From Archivesica marissinica (lineage: Eukaryota > Mollusca > Bivalvia > Venerida > Vesicomyidae), in contig CM026404.1 of the NCBI GenBank assembly GCA_014843695.1, forward strand, positions 49,966,851 through 50,030,850: 64,000 nt of DNA. Reading direction: 5' to 3'. A program made the position numbers and the translations under genes. This document shows positions 48,531 through 60,279 of this stretch, in pieces (positions within the stretch are counted from its first letter, which is position 1; every line of letters begins with the position of its first letter). Below the pieces are notes generated by a model. It made no database searches, was not told where the DNA came from, and saw nothing but the letters and a program-made list of their open reading frames with translations.

Positions 48531-49535
48531 GTGTCGAAATTCTCGCCCTGTCGCTTCCAAGAATCATGGCGGAGTGTTGTTCATTCATTCTGTATATCTC
48601 TTTTCTCCTTCTCTATGTTCATTTACTTTTTGTTTTTGTTTCTCATCTTCTAATTGTTGTTTCTCTTTCATTTAATTTTCAGAACCTGTCATGTTCTGTA
48701 CTCTTAAGTATTACATATTTACATAAATATTATGAATTAAGTTTAGTAATGTTATAAGTAAGTACATATTATCATTCTAAAACATTACATTTTCCCTAAA
48801 GAAAAATCATTGATTTATGAAATTGTAAATTATTATGTATTATGCCATGAAATGTTTGTGTATAGTATTTAGAAAGGAGAGGACAATCATAAGCTATACA
48901 GCTTTCTGTCCAATTCCTTATATCAGTTGTTGTAAATAATCATGTATTGACAGAAAATAAATATGTTCAAACTAAATCGTTTTTCCATTTAAATATAATA
49001 CCATCGACACAAGTAGAAATAGATCCGGCTGCTACGGTAACTTTCAGTGCTATTTTCCGCCTCTTACCCTACACCAAGTTTCCCGATCGACTTCCAAAAC
49101 TTGGTGCCACATTTAGTTATAGTTTTCTAGAAGTTCGTTTTTCATAGAATACCAATAAAATCGTTTAGCCTTTTGTGCTTCCCTATCAGATACGTGCTTG
49201 AACATATTCGCTTTTGAATCTTAGTTTATCATTTCGATTAGAACAATGTAACCATCTACGTTCCAAAATACATATAGTAGACCATAAGTTAGTTCAATTT
49301 TCACTCCTCCAAGATTTACCTGGTTTACGCTTGTTATTACAGCCACTCTTTATAGTTTAAAAAAGAATATCCTAATACATGGTTTGTTTCAGAACGTTAC
49401 ACAGGTTCGCATATATGAGATCAATATCGTTCTGAGAACGAAAAACCTTGTTTTAGTTTTTCATTGATACTATTCGTCTGTAGGAAAACTGTAGGACTAT
49501 TCATGAATTAATTATTGACATTACGAAGATCAAAT
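48531..49535. other. Decayed LINE middle region
   Basis: Lies between the endonuclease and reverse-transcriptase pieces of the LINE. Only the piece at about 49060-49105 (minus) is recognisable; the rest is AT-rich with no frame. Confidence 0.45.
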
Positions 49536-49668
49536 TTATCATAACACATACCATCGTGTGAAATCTATTTCATATAATATTAACTTGTATACATCACTAA
49601 CAATAGTCCATGACAGCAACGAATGGTCTGGTTTACATGTTAGTGCTAAGACCCGTATGTCAACAGAG

Positions 49669-49882
49669 TGGCGTCCGTGGTCCAGTGGTAGAGCGTCGGA
49701 TTTGGAATCGAACGGTCCCGGGTTCGATACTCGGTCAGGCCACGTATGTAGTGCCATTGAGCAAGGCACCTCACACACATTGCTTAGTACTGGTTAATCG
49801 CTTAGGTCGGCTAAGCCTGTCCAGGAAAACATGTCTAAGTCCCCGCAAGGGGTTGGACATTAAAGGAACATACATACATACA
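49669..49882 (+). mobile_element. SINE family E copy inside the LINE endonuclease
   Basis: A clean tRNA-like head (GCGTCCGTGGTCCAGTGGTA, then GAGCGTCGGATTTGG, with GTCCCGGGTTCGATACTCGG) is followed by a body (GTGCCATTGAGCAAGGCACC, CCCCGCAAGGGGTTGGACAT) and an (ACAT)n tail at about 49866-49886. It splits the endonuclease sequence of the LINE. The head would be called a tRNA by simple scans, but the attached body and tail identify it as a SINE. Confidence 0.85.
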
Positions 49883-50065
49883 TACATTAGTTGTGTTGTT
49901 AGAACAACTTCAAAATCAATCATGTTACATACATTACCATGAGAAGTAATACCGTAATCAACAACAGACGACCCCTTAACAGACAGAGGTAAACTATTCG
50001 AAGAACCACCTCTACCATTAAGCATACACACATTTGTGTTTATCATGAAATCAACAAAAAGTGAA

Positions 50066-50277
50066 AGTCGTGATAGCGCAGTGGATGCGCGTTCGCTTCA
50101 GTTGCGAAGTTCGAGCCCCGCTGTTACGACTGTGCCCTTAGGCGAATCATTTAAATTCCACATTGCCTCTTCTCTCTCCTTCATGGCGATGGATTCCTTC
50201 AGGAATGAGGTCTCGATGGGTGATTAATATAAGTTGAACGAACTTGTTTCGCAATCGAGCTAGAATAAATTTGTATA
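50066..50277 (+). mobile_element. SINE family B copy
   Basis: Head GTGATAGCGCAGTGGATGCG, B-box-like AAGTTCGAGCCCCGCTG, body GGCGATGGATTCCTTCAGGA, tail GTTTCGCAATCGAGCTAGAA. It lies just upstream (in LINE orientation) of the surviving endonuclease part. Confidence 0.88.
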
Positions 50278-50534
50278 ACTAACAAAGAAACGTTTAATGT
50301 CGAATAAGTGTTGTTATTGTTGCTGTTTTGCAACTGAAACACGTGCTTATCAAGCTTAGCCCATATAATGCCAAGTTTGGCACGTTTTACTAACATCCCT
50401 TTATGTTCCAGTTCCTCTTTAAACTATACGATTACTCCAACACTAAGCGAGTTATTACACCTGTAGAATACTGTGCAGGCAATACAAGTTTAAATCTTCA
50501 TAATATATATTCCATGAATATATATTCTACTATA

Positions 50535-50960
50535 AATCTATTCGAGAGCAATAGCCACGTTATTTAGACATTATGCCTTCTATTCGAGAGCAATAGCCAC
50601 ACTATTTAGACATTATGCCTTCTATTCGAGAGCAATATGCACGTTCTATAGAAATGATACATTCTATGCGAGATCAATAGCCACGCTATTTAGAAATGAT
50701 ACATTCTATGCGAGAGCAATATGCACGTTCTATAGAAATGATACATTCTATGCGAGAGCAATATGCACGTTCTATAGAAATGATACATTCTATGCGAGAG
50801 CAATATGCACGTTCTATAGAAATGATACAGTCTATGCGAGAGCAATATGCACGTTCTATAGAAATGATACAGTCTATGCGAGAGCAATATGCACGTTCTA
50901 TAGAAATGATACATTCTATGCGAGAGCAATATGCACGTTCTATAGAAATAAACTCTCTTT
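50535..50960. repeat. 42-bp minisatellite
   Basis: About ten units with ATTCTATGCGAGAGCAATAT and GCACGTTCTATAGAAATGAT. The first few units are diverged (TTCGAGAGCAATAGCCACG, ATTTAGACATTATGCC), the later ones nearly identical. The period is 14 codons, so frames of 96 codons stay open on both strands (MIHSMREQYARSIE on plus). Confidence 0.93.
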
Positions 50961-50997
50961 TTCAAATCTGTATTAAGCACTTGTAAACGTCAACTTT

Positions 50998-51066
50998 GTT
51001 GTTGTTTTGATGTTGTTGTTGTTGTGTTGATGCTATTGTGTTGTTGTTGTTGTTGTTGTTGTTGCA
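50998..51066. repeat. (GTT)n microsatellite
   Basis: Imperfect GTT repeat with TGATG interruptions. Confidence 0.9.
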
Positions 51067-51914
51067 GCTTGACTTTAATATAGCAAACACCAGCAGACGT
51101 CAGTTTTACGCGAAATATGAAATTGTGTTGATCGTCTATTGTTCCAACATTTACATATCCATCAAACGAGTTCATCAGTGAACAATTACTAATGACAGTA
51201 ATACTTCAATATCTGTTTGATTTTCAACTAATTTCCGTAAAATAAATAAAGGCTTTATACCACGAGACGCATTCCTTGTGATTTCTATATTTATTTATAG
51301 TTTTTCACCGATCGGCCAAAACAGTTTAGCACACGATCTATTAATGACACTTTGCACAGAAGTTAATCCCTAATGCTACGATTTCTAACTTGGAGAAGGA
51401 AAGAAGTTGGAATGAAAGCGCACAATTGTTTTCATGTTTACCTACATTTTAATACATTTAGTACACTTTAATGTACATAACAAAATTAAACACGGAAGAA
51501 GCCCCACTGAATAAGTAGGTAAATATAAACTACTAATTTGTGGCTCGTGATCCTGGTGAAAACATTTACTTGAACAACAAATATGAGATTATCCGAGAAG
51601 CACTACTTCCGAATTACATGTTACTTACACTAGCTATGTTAATATTGTCCATATGGCAATGTGGAAGTCTTCAAATGTTAGCCGAATTTTAAAATATTCT
51701 CCTACCAATAATCTGTGAATAGGAAGTAGGCGAGTATTTTAATGTTTGGCTAACATTAAGTACAACGACATTGTATGACTTGCGGAGTTGTTCACACCGT
51801 GTTGATAGTCTTAACACTGCTGAATAGTTTATATAGATTTCTGTATGTTTAGTTTATTGACAGGTCTTTATTATGATTATGAATTAGTGTCAAGAGATCG
51901 TAGAGTGTTCCAAC
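51067..51914. other. Unique sequence, nothing recognised
   Basis: AT-rich intergenic DNA with no supported gene or repeat. Confidence 0.5.
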
Positions 51915-52395
51915 ACTTCTAGTGTATCTTGTAACATATATTGTAGCATATCTTGTATATTGAAGCATATCTCATATATTGAAGCATATCTTGTATATTG
52001 AAGCATATCTCATATATTGAAGCATATCTTGTAACATATATTGAAGCATATCTCATATATTGAAGCATATCTTGTAACATGTATTGAAGCATATCTCATA
52101 TATTGAAGCATATATTGTGACATATATTGAAGCATATCTTGTAACATATATTGAAGCATATCTTGTGACATATATTGAAGCATATCTTGTGACATATATT
52201 GAAGCATATCTTGCAACATATATTGAAGCATATCTCATATATTGAAGCATATCTTGTAACATATATTGAAGCATATCTATAACATGTATTGAAGCATATC
52301 TATAACATGTATTGAAGCATATCGTGTAACATATATTGAAGCATATCTTGTAACATATATTGAAGCATATCTTGTAACATATATTGAAGCCTCTC
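51915..52395. repeat. 18-24 bp minisatellite
   Basis: Units share ATTGAAGCATATCT and end either CATAT (19 bp) or TGTAACATAT (24 bp). Some read ATAACATGT. Both lengths are mixed along the array. Confidence 0.93.
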
Positions 52396-52448
52396 TTGAA
52401 ACAGTAGATGGTCTCTATTTCTAGCGACTTCTGTGTTTGCACATTTAT

Positions 52449-52590
52449 AGTCTTGTTCTTATTGTGTATGTACCATGTACTATTCTGTTCTTATTGTGTA
52501 TGTATCATGTACTATTCTGTTCTTATTGTGTATGTATCATGTACTATTCTGTTCTTATTGTGTATGTGTCATGTACTATTCTGTTCTGAT
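52449..52590. repeat. 32-bp tandem repeat, four copies
   Basis: Units contain TTCTTATTGTGTATGTATCA then TGTACTATTCTG. The frame of 126 codons starting at 52408 passes through it and is Cys/Leu/Val-rich only because of the repeat. Confidence 0.92.
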
Positions 52591-53350
52591 CAGCTGTTTT
52601 TTCTAATTCATGTTGCATGCTCTGTGCTTTTTATTGTTCTTGTTTATTGTCCTGTATATTCCCCTATTCGATCGTTCCATGTCCCTGACAAAGACTGCTG
52701 CTTTTCTATTCCTTGTCCGGACTATGCCATTGATCTACTTTATTCTTTATATGTTTGCATGTCCACCTCTGTATCGTTGCTCTGTTGACAAAATAATTAT
52801 TATCATTTCTTGCAGAAACTATTCCTTTAAAAATGTTGCTAAATGTTCTTCCAAATTTGTTTACCTCCTACTTGAAGAGTAACTAGCACGCGCTTATCGC
52901 AATCGTTTATTACGCGGTGTCGCAATCTTTTCAACCAAAGCATAAATTTCACACCTGTTCCTCGTATGAATAACACCATTCTAATCGTATGATATAACAA
53001 TTCTACCACGATAAATTCTATTCAAAACACATTAGTACAGGTGAGAAAGAAGGACCAAATCCGATTGTATAGGCAAAATATTTATTGAAAAAATATTAGC
53101 GTACACACTTACATGATCATTCGGACGATTATGCACGATTATGGCACTGTTAGTTTCGTACCGGGTATGCATTGAATAATCAAAACGGATAAAACAGTAC
53201 CATGATTAACTGGAACTTATCACAATATTCAATATTGATTATGTAGTCTTATATTGTTATATAACAATTATCATGTTGTAGTATTATAAGAACTGTTGAG
53301 GGCGAAGGACTGAATGATGCAATGATTATCGTGAACGATTAGAGTACCTG
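52591..53350. other. Unique sequence, nothing recognised
   Basis: AT-rich; no coding signal, RNA or repeat that I can support. Confidence 0.5.
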
Positions 53351-54030
53351 CTTACAACAACCTCAACAACCTGCTTACAACAACCTCAACAACCTGCTTA
53401 CAACAACCTGCTTACAACAACCTCAACAACCTGCTTACAACAACCTGCTTACAACAACCTCAACAACCTGCTTACAACAACCTCAACAACCTGCTTACAA
53501 CAACCTCAACAACCTGCTTACAACAACCTGCTTACAACAACCTCAACAACCTGCTTACAACAACCTCAACAACCTGCTTACAACAACCTCAACAACCTGC
53601 TTACAACAACCTCAACAACCTGCTTACAACAACCTGCTTACAACATCCTGCTTACAACAACCTGCTTACAACAACCTGCTTACAACAACCTGCTCACAAC
53701 AACCTGCTTACAACAACCTGCTTACAACAACCTGCTTACAACAACCTATTTACAACAACCTGCTTACAACATCCTGCTTACAACAACCTGCTTACAACAA
53801 CCTGCTTGCAACAACCTCAACACCCTGCTTACAACAACCTGCTTACGACAACCTGCTTACAACAACATCAACAACCTGCTTACAACAACCTCAACAACCT
53901 GCTTACAACAACATCAACAACCTGCTTACAACAACCTCAACAACCTGCTTACAACAACCTCAACAACCTGCTCACAACAACCTGCTTACAACAACCTGCT
54001 TACAACAACCTGCATACAACAACCTGTGAA
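53351..54030. repeat. Two-word array, 14 bp and 9 bp
   Basis: The 14-bp word CCTGCTTACAACAA and the 9-bp word CCTCAACAA alternate irregularly. The middle (53630-53810) is nearly pure 14-bp word; the ends mix both. Confidence 0.94.
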
Positions 54031-54204
54031 CATTGCAGCAAACATCTGTTCTAAGCGTAATCGATGTCAAGTTACTGATCATGATTCATAACAATGATGA
54101 ATCAATGAATTCTAAAATAATGTTGTTTATGTATATTCTGTGTAGGTGTTTCTGTTGCTTAATAAACTTGCTCTATATTTAATAAATACCTCTAAAGATG
54201 GCCC

Positions 54205-57200
54205 AATTGCAATATATCGCGAGCCCGTGTATTTTATATATACTATTGCAATATATCCCGAGCCCGTGCATTTTATATATACTATTGCAATATATCCCGA
54301 GCCCATGCATTTTATATATAATATTGCAATATATCCCGAGCCCGTGCATTTTATATATAATATTGCAATATATCCCGAGCCCGTGTATTTTATATATACT
54401 ATTGCAATATATCCCGAGCCCGTGCATTTTATATATACTATTGCAATATATCCCGAGCCCGTGCATTTTATATATAATATTGCAATATATCCCGAGCCCG
54501 TGCATTTTATATATACTATTGCAATATATCCCGAGCCCGTGCATTTTATATATAATATTGCAATATATCCCGAGCCCGTGCATTTTATATATAATATTGC
54601 AATATATCCCGAGCCCGTGCATTTTATATATACTATTGCAATATATCCCGAGCCCGTGTATTTTATATATAATATTGCAATATATCCCGAGCCCGTGTAT
54701 TTATATATAGTATTGCAATATACCCCGAGCCCGTACATTATATATATAGTATTGCAATATATCCCGAGCCCGTACATTATATATATACTATTGCAATATA
54801 TCCCGAGCCCGTGCATTATATATATAATATTGCAATATATCCCGAGCCCGTGTATTTTATATATAGTATTGCAATATATCCCGAGCCCGTGTATTTTATA
54901 TATAGTATTGCAATATATCCCGAGCCCGTGTATTTTATATATAATATTGAAATATATCCCGAGCCCGTACATTTTATATATAGTATTGCAATATATCCCG
55001 AGCCCGTACATTATATATATACTATTGCAATATATCCGGAGCCCGTGTATTATATATATAATATTGCAATATATCCCGAGCCCGTGTATTTTATATATAG
55101 TATTGCAATATATCCCGAGCCCGTGTATTTTATATATAGTATTGCAATATATCCCGAGCCCGTGTATTTTATATATAATATTGAAATATATCCCGAACGC
55201 GTACATTTTATATATAGTATTGCAATATATCCCGAGCCCGTGCATTTTATATATAGTATTGCAATATATCCCGAGCCCGTACATTTTATATATAGTATTG
55301 CAATATATCCCGAGCCCGTACATTTTATATATAATATTGCAATATATCCCGAGCCCGTGCATTTTATATATACTATTGCAATATATCCCGAGCCCGTGTA
55401 TTTTATATATACTATTGCAATATATCCCGAGCCCGTGTATTTTATATATACTATTGCAATATATCCCGAGCCCGTGCATTTTATATATACTATTGCAATA
55501 TATCCAGAGCCCGTGTATTTTATATATACTATTGCAATATATCCCGAGCCCGTGCATTTTATATATACTATTGCAATATATCCCGAGCCCGTGCATTTTA
55601 TATATACTATTGCAATATATCCCGAGCCCGTGCATTTTATATATACTATTGCAATATATCCCGAGCCCGTGCATTTTATATATAATATTGCAATATATCC
55701 GGAGCCCGTGTATTATATATATAATATTGCAATATATCCAGAGCCCGTGTATTTTATATGTAGTATTGCAATATATCCCGAGCCCGTGTATTTTATATAT
55801 AGTATTGCAATATATCCCGAGCCCGTGTATTTTATATATAATATTGAAATATATCCCGAGCCCGTACATTTTATATATAGTATTGCAATATATCCCGAGC
55901 CCGTGCATTATATATATAGTATTGCAATATATCCCGAGCCCGTGCATTATATATATACTATTGCAATATATCCCGAGCCCGTGCATTATATATATACTAT
56001 TGCAATATATCCCGAGCCCATGTATTTTATATATACTATTGCAATATATCCCGAGCCCGTGCATTATATATATACTATTGCAATATATCCCGAGCCCGTG
56101 CATTTTATATATATACTATTGTAATATATCCCGAGCCCGTGTATTTTATATATACTATTGCAATATATCCCGAGCCCGTGCATTTTATATATACTAATGC
56201 AATATATCCCGAGCCCGTGTATTTTATATATACTATTGCAATATATCCCGAGCCCGTGCATTTTATATATAATATTGCAATATATCCGGAGCCCGTGTAT
56301 TATATATATAATATTGCAATATATCCCGAGCCCGTGTATTTTATATATAGTATTGCAATATATCCCGAGCCCGTGTATTTTATATATAGTATTGCAATAT
56401 ATCCAGAACCCGTGTATTTTATATATAGTATTGCAATATATCCCGAGCCCGTGCATTTTATATATAGTATTGCAATATATCCCGAGCCCGTACATTTTAT
56501 ATATAGTATTGCAATATATCCCGAGCCCGTACATTTTATATATAATATTGCAATATATCCCGAGCCCGTGCATTTTATATATAGTATTGCAATATATCCC
56601 GAACCCGTGTATTTATATATAGTATTGCAATATATCCCGAGCCCGTGTATTTATATATAGTATTGCAATATACCCCGAGCCCGTACATTATATATATAGT
56701 ATTGCAATATATCCCGAGCCCGTACATTATATATATAGTATTGCAATATATCCCGAGCCCGTACATTATATATATACTATTGCAATATATCCCGAGCCCG
56801 TGCATTATATATATAATATTGCAATATATCCCGAGCCCGTGTATTTTATATATAGTATTGCAATATATCCCGAGCCCGTGTATTTTATATATAGTATTGC
56901 AATATATCCCGAGCCCGTGTATTTTATATATAATATTGAAATATATCCCGAGCCCGTACATTTATATATAGTATTGCAATATATCCCGAGCCCGTGTATT
57001 TTATATATAATATTGAAATATATCCCGAACCCGTACATTTTATATATAGTATTGCAATATATCCCGAGCCCGTGCATTTTATATATAGTATTGCAATATA
57101 TCCCGAGCCCGTACATTTTATATATAGTATTGCAATATATCCCGAGCCCGTACATTTTATATATAATATTGCAATATATCCCGAGCCCGTGCATTTTATA

Positions 57201-57350
57201 TATAGTATTGCAATATATCCCGAACCCGTGTATTTATATATAGTATTGCAATATATCCCGAGCCCGTGTATTTATATATAGTATTGCAATATATCCCGAG
57301 CCCGTACATTTTATATATAGTATTGCAATATACCCAGAGCCCGTGCAGTT
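54205..57350. repeat. 39-bp satellite, about 3.1 kb
   Basis: About 80 units of 39 bp containing TATTGCAATATATCCCGAGC and CCGTGCATTTTATATATA. The variable sites are ACT/AGT/AAT before ATTGC, and GTGCAT, GTGTAT or GTACAT. The mosaic order near 54.70-55.32 kb recurs near 56.65-57.17 kb, so larger blocks have been duplicated. Both strands stay open for more than 650 codons because 39 = 3 x 13. These frames are not supported as genes. Confidence 0.97.
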
Positions 57351-57392
57351 TTGTGACTTACAATTTTAATTAATAAAATATTGTCTGTTACG

Positions 57393-57940
57393 AAATGGTA
57401 GATACGTGCAAGTTATATGTATTAAAACTGTGTTATACACGTGTATTACAAGATACGTGCAAGTTATATGTATTAAAACTGTGTTATACACGTGTTTGTT
57501 GGTTTTGTTTGGTTGTGATTACAAGATACGTGCAAGTTATATGTATTAAAACTGTGTTATACACGTGTATTACAAGATACGTGCAAGTTATATGTATTAA
57601 AACTGTGTTATACACGTGTATTACAAGATACGTGCAAGTTATATGTATTAAAACTGTGTTATACACGTGTATTACAAGATACGTGCAAGTTATATGTATT
57701 AAAACTGTGTTATACACGTGTATTACAAGATACGTGCAAGTTATATGTATTAAAACTGTGTTATACACGTGTATTACAAGATACGTGCAAGTTATATGTA
57801 TTAAAACTGTGTTATACACGTGTATTACAAGATACGTGCAAGCTATATGTATTAAAACTGTGTTATACATGTGTATTACAAGATACGTGCAAGCTATTTG
57901 TATTAAATCTGCGCTATGCACGTGCATTTCGCTACAAGAA
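57393..57940. repeat. 51-bp satellite, third kind
   Basis: About ten units containing AGATACGTGCAAGTTATATG and TATTAAAACTGTGTTATACA. The last two units are diverged (AAGCTAT). The period is 17 codons, so frames stay open on both strands. Confidence 0.94.
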
Positions 57941-58004
57941 ATACACGGGTAATATATTCAAATAGTTAAGGAAGTATTTAAGACGAATGAAGACCACTAG
58001 TCGT

Positions 58005-59048
58005 TGCTGAAGGGTCTCCAGTCACGCTATTGTCCGCTATGTCACAAGTAGTGCCGATAATATCACTGCTTGACCAGTCACTCTGTTGCCCTGCTTGACC
58101 AGTCACTCTATTGCCCTGCTTGACCAGTCACTCTATTGCCCGCTATGTCACAAGTAGTGCCGATAATACCGCTGCTTGACCAGTCACTTTGTTGCCCTGC
58201 TTGACCAGTCACTCTAATGCCCTGCTTGACCAGTCACTCCACTGCCCTGCTTGACCAGTCACTCTATTGCCCGCTATGTCACAAGTAGTGCCGATAATAC
58301 CGCTGTTTGACCAGTCACTCTATTGCCCGCTATGTCACAAGTAGTGCCGAAAATACCGCTGCTTGACCAGTCATTCTATTGCCCGCTATGTCACAAGTAG
58401 TGCTGATAATACCGCTGTTTGACCAGTCACTCTATTGCCCGCTATGTCACAAGTAGTGCCGATAATACCGCTGTTTGACCAGTCACTCTATTGCCCGCTA
58501 TGTCACAAGTAGTGCCGATAATACCGCTGCTTGACCAGTCACTCTATTGCCCGCTATGTTACAAGTAGTGCCGATAATACCGCTGCTTGACCAGTCACTC
58601 CATTGCCCGCTATGTCACCAGTAGTGCCGGTAATACCGCTGCTTGACCAGTCACTCTATTGCCCGCTATGTCACAAGTAGTGCCGATAATACCGCTGCTT
58701 GACCAGTCACTCTATTACCCGCTATGTCACAAGTAGTGCCGGTAATACCGCTGCTTGACCAGTCACTCTATTGCCCGCTATGTCACAAGTAGTGCTGATA
58801 ATACCACTGCTTGACCAGTCACTCCATTGCCCGCTATGTCACAAGTAGTGCCGATAATACCGCTGCTTGACCAGTCACTCCATTGCCCGCTATGTCACCA
58901 GTAGTGCCGGTAATACCGCTGCTTGACCAGTCACTCTATTGCCCGCTATGTCACAAGTAGTGCCGATAATACTGCTGCTTGACCAGTCACTCTATTGCCC
59001 GCTATGTCACAAGTAGTGCCGATAATACCGCTGCTTGACCAGTCAAGA
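58005..59048. repeat. 56-bp satellite with short variants
   Basis: Units contain CTGCTTGACCAGTCACTCTA, TTGCCCGCTATGTCACAAGT and AGTGCCGATAATACCG. Short forms of about 25 bp (CTTGACCAGTCACTC then TATTGCCCTG) occur near 58070-58260. About 18 full units. It ends about 370 bp before the candidate Nkx2-1 TATA box. Confidence 0.94.
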
Positions 59049-59421
59049 TTATCCCCAAGCTTCATCACTCAAGTACATTGTCTTAAATTCTATAAATATA
59101 TACCACCACACTTTTGATTAAATAATATTTTTGACACAAATTACAACGGACGTTTCATGTCCTTTGTAATGAGACTTTCTTTGTAATTGATACTTACTTT
59201 TTGAGATAATGTAGCGGCTCTGCAAATGATCAAATTTGACAAGTTTGAAGTTAAACTTTTTGACGTATTTATAATTATTTCTCTCTTTCATTTTAACCAA
59301 TTTGTAATTGATTGCTAGATAGTATGATAATGCGAAACATCAGCGGGCTCTTAAAGCTTAAAGCCACGCCTCCCAGAGATTTGTTTAATCGTCTTTATCA
59401 TATACCTTTTACTTAATCTCC

Positions 59422-59430
59422 TATAAAAGG
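59422..59430 (+). promoter_or_regulatory. Candidate TATA box of the Nkx2-1 gene
   Basis: TATAAAAGG lies 485 bp upstream of the start codon, in single-copy DNA between two arrays. It is a good match to a TATA box. The transcription start is not shown by the sequence, and other promoters are possible. Confidence 0.4.
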
Positions 59431-59879
59431 GTGCGTTTAATGTTGAAATTTTATATTTTAATTCAGATAGTAACTACTCCGACATGTTTTGTGGTCTTCA
59501 GGCTTCCATTAAGATTTTCTGGATTATTAAAAATTAGCTGGAGCTGGTGTGGTGTCAGAAATCAAAGCATTAATTGCCCCACGGTGCGGAAATGTACAGT
59601 AGTTTGTAAATTGTCATCATTATTACTGTGGATAATACAAGCTGCTTGATGACACACATTTCTCGCGTGACTCCGCCCACTTTTCTGAAGAAGGTGGGAT
59701 TACACCGGAATAGATAATTCGATATCCTTTATACGCATGCGTAGACAGCCTTTCACTGATAATTTGTGGAAATTAAAATCTTTGCGACATTTACTTGCAT
59801 CCTAGAGATGTAGATTGGTTCATAGGAAACAACGATACTTAAAAAAACCGAACAGTGATAAAGTGACATTGTAGACGCG

Positions 59880-59891
59880 ACTTGAGTGTTC
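59880..59891 (-). promoter_or_regulatory. NKX2-1 consensus site in the Nkx2-1 leader
   Basis: On the minus strand it reads GAACACTCAAGT, which fits the classic TTF-1/NKX2-1 consensus GNNCACTCAAG at every fixed base. It ends 15 bp before the ATG at 59907, so it probably lies in the 5' UTR or near a promoter. The site suggests autoregulation, which is known for the vertebrate gene family. Chance occurrence is possible. Confidence 0.5.
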
Positions 59892-59906
59892 AAGTTTTAG
59901 GACGTT

Positions 59907-60279
59907 ATGTCCGTCAGTCCTAAGCATAACACACCATTCTCCGTCACAGATATTTTGAACCCTATTGAGGAATTACAAAACTTTTCTAACTTTAATATTC
60001 CGCTACGCAAAACGACGTTCGGGGAGACAGGAATCCCCGGCCTTGGGGCTTATAGTTATCGCGGCTCCGGCTCGCAGGGAGGAGTTGGAAGTATGAATAG
60101 CATGAGTGCCATGAGCGTGCCGGTCACCAACCCGTACCATAACTACGTGCCACCACTGAGTCACCACACACCTAGCTTCACGTCCCAGTACTGTAACGGG
60201 GGTGATTATTACACAGATTCTATGATGAGGAATGGAACAAACTGGTACAATGCAGGCTCGCCCGACCACAGGCTTACGA
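59907..60279 (+). CDS. Nkx2-1: Nkx2-1 (NK2.1/TTF-1) homeobox protein, first coding exon
   Basis: The protein begins MSVSPKHNTPFSVTDILNPI. This closely follows the start of vertebrate NKX2-1 and includes the TN (tinman) repressor motif FSVTDIL at residues 11-17. Further conserved patches are YCNGGDYY, M-M-R-N-G-T-N-W-Y and S-P-D-H-R, in the same order as in vertebrate NKX2-1 before its homeodomain. NK2.2 and NK2.5 proteins lack these patches. The exon is 373 nt and ends at A|GTAAGT (60279/60280) after 124 codons and one base. NKX2-1 is a nuclear DNA-binding factor that patterns foregut or pharyngeal endoderm and anterior neural tissue across animals. The homeodomain and NK2-specific domain must lie in an exon beyond the window. 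The donor lies in a tandem 25-bp repeat; see findings. Confidence 0.93.

Larger units (their letters stand above)
46830..50064 (-). mobile_element. Degenerate LINE (non-LTR retrotransposon)
   Basis: Read on the minus strand from 50064 down, pieces appear in the order expected of a LINE ORF2. There is AP endonuclease-like sequence (FVDFMINTNVCMLNGR, KGSSVVDYGITS; 49888-50064) and a further piece PDHSLLSWTI (49565-49660). KFWKSIGKLGVG follows near 49060-49105. The reverse-transcriptase N-terminal part EVKMAVDKAKLGK (about 48360-48430) and NPIPTS then YRGISLARTTYTIYCNILND (48115-48240) come next. A later piece VVDRYTYLGVVL (about 47800) precedes the C-terminal CPLC...EDENH motif (46838-46920). 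The catalytic Y-A-D-D region is missing, stops and frame changes are frequent, and three SINEs lie inside. It is dead. The clade is not certain. Confidence 0.82.

Noticed and set aside
49669..49742. tRNA gene
   Set aside because: The head has A and B boxes, but it is fused to a SINE body and an (ACAT)n tail, and the acceptor stem pairs poorly.
52408..52788. 126-codon Cys/Val/Leu-rich frame
   Set aside because: It passes through a four-copy 32-bp repeat and then ordinary AT-rich DNA, with no domain.
54127..56197. Open frames of 658 and 683 codons on opposite strands
   Set aside because: They are exact products of a stop-free 39-bp repeat; there is no domain, signal or splice context.
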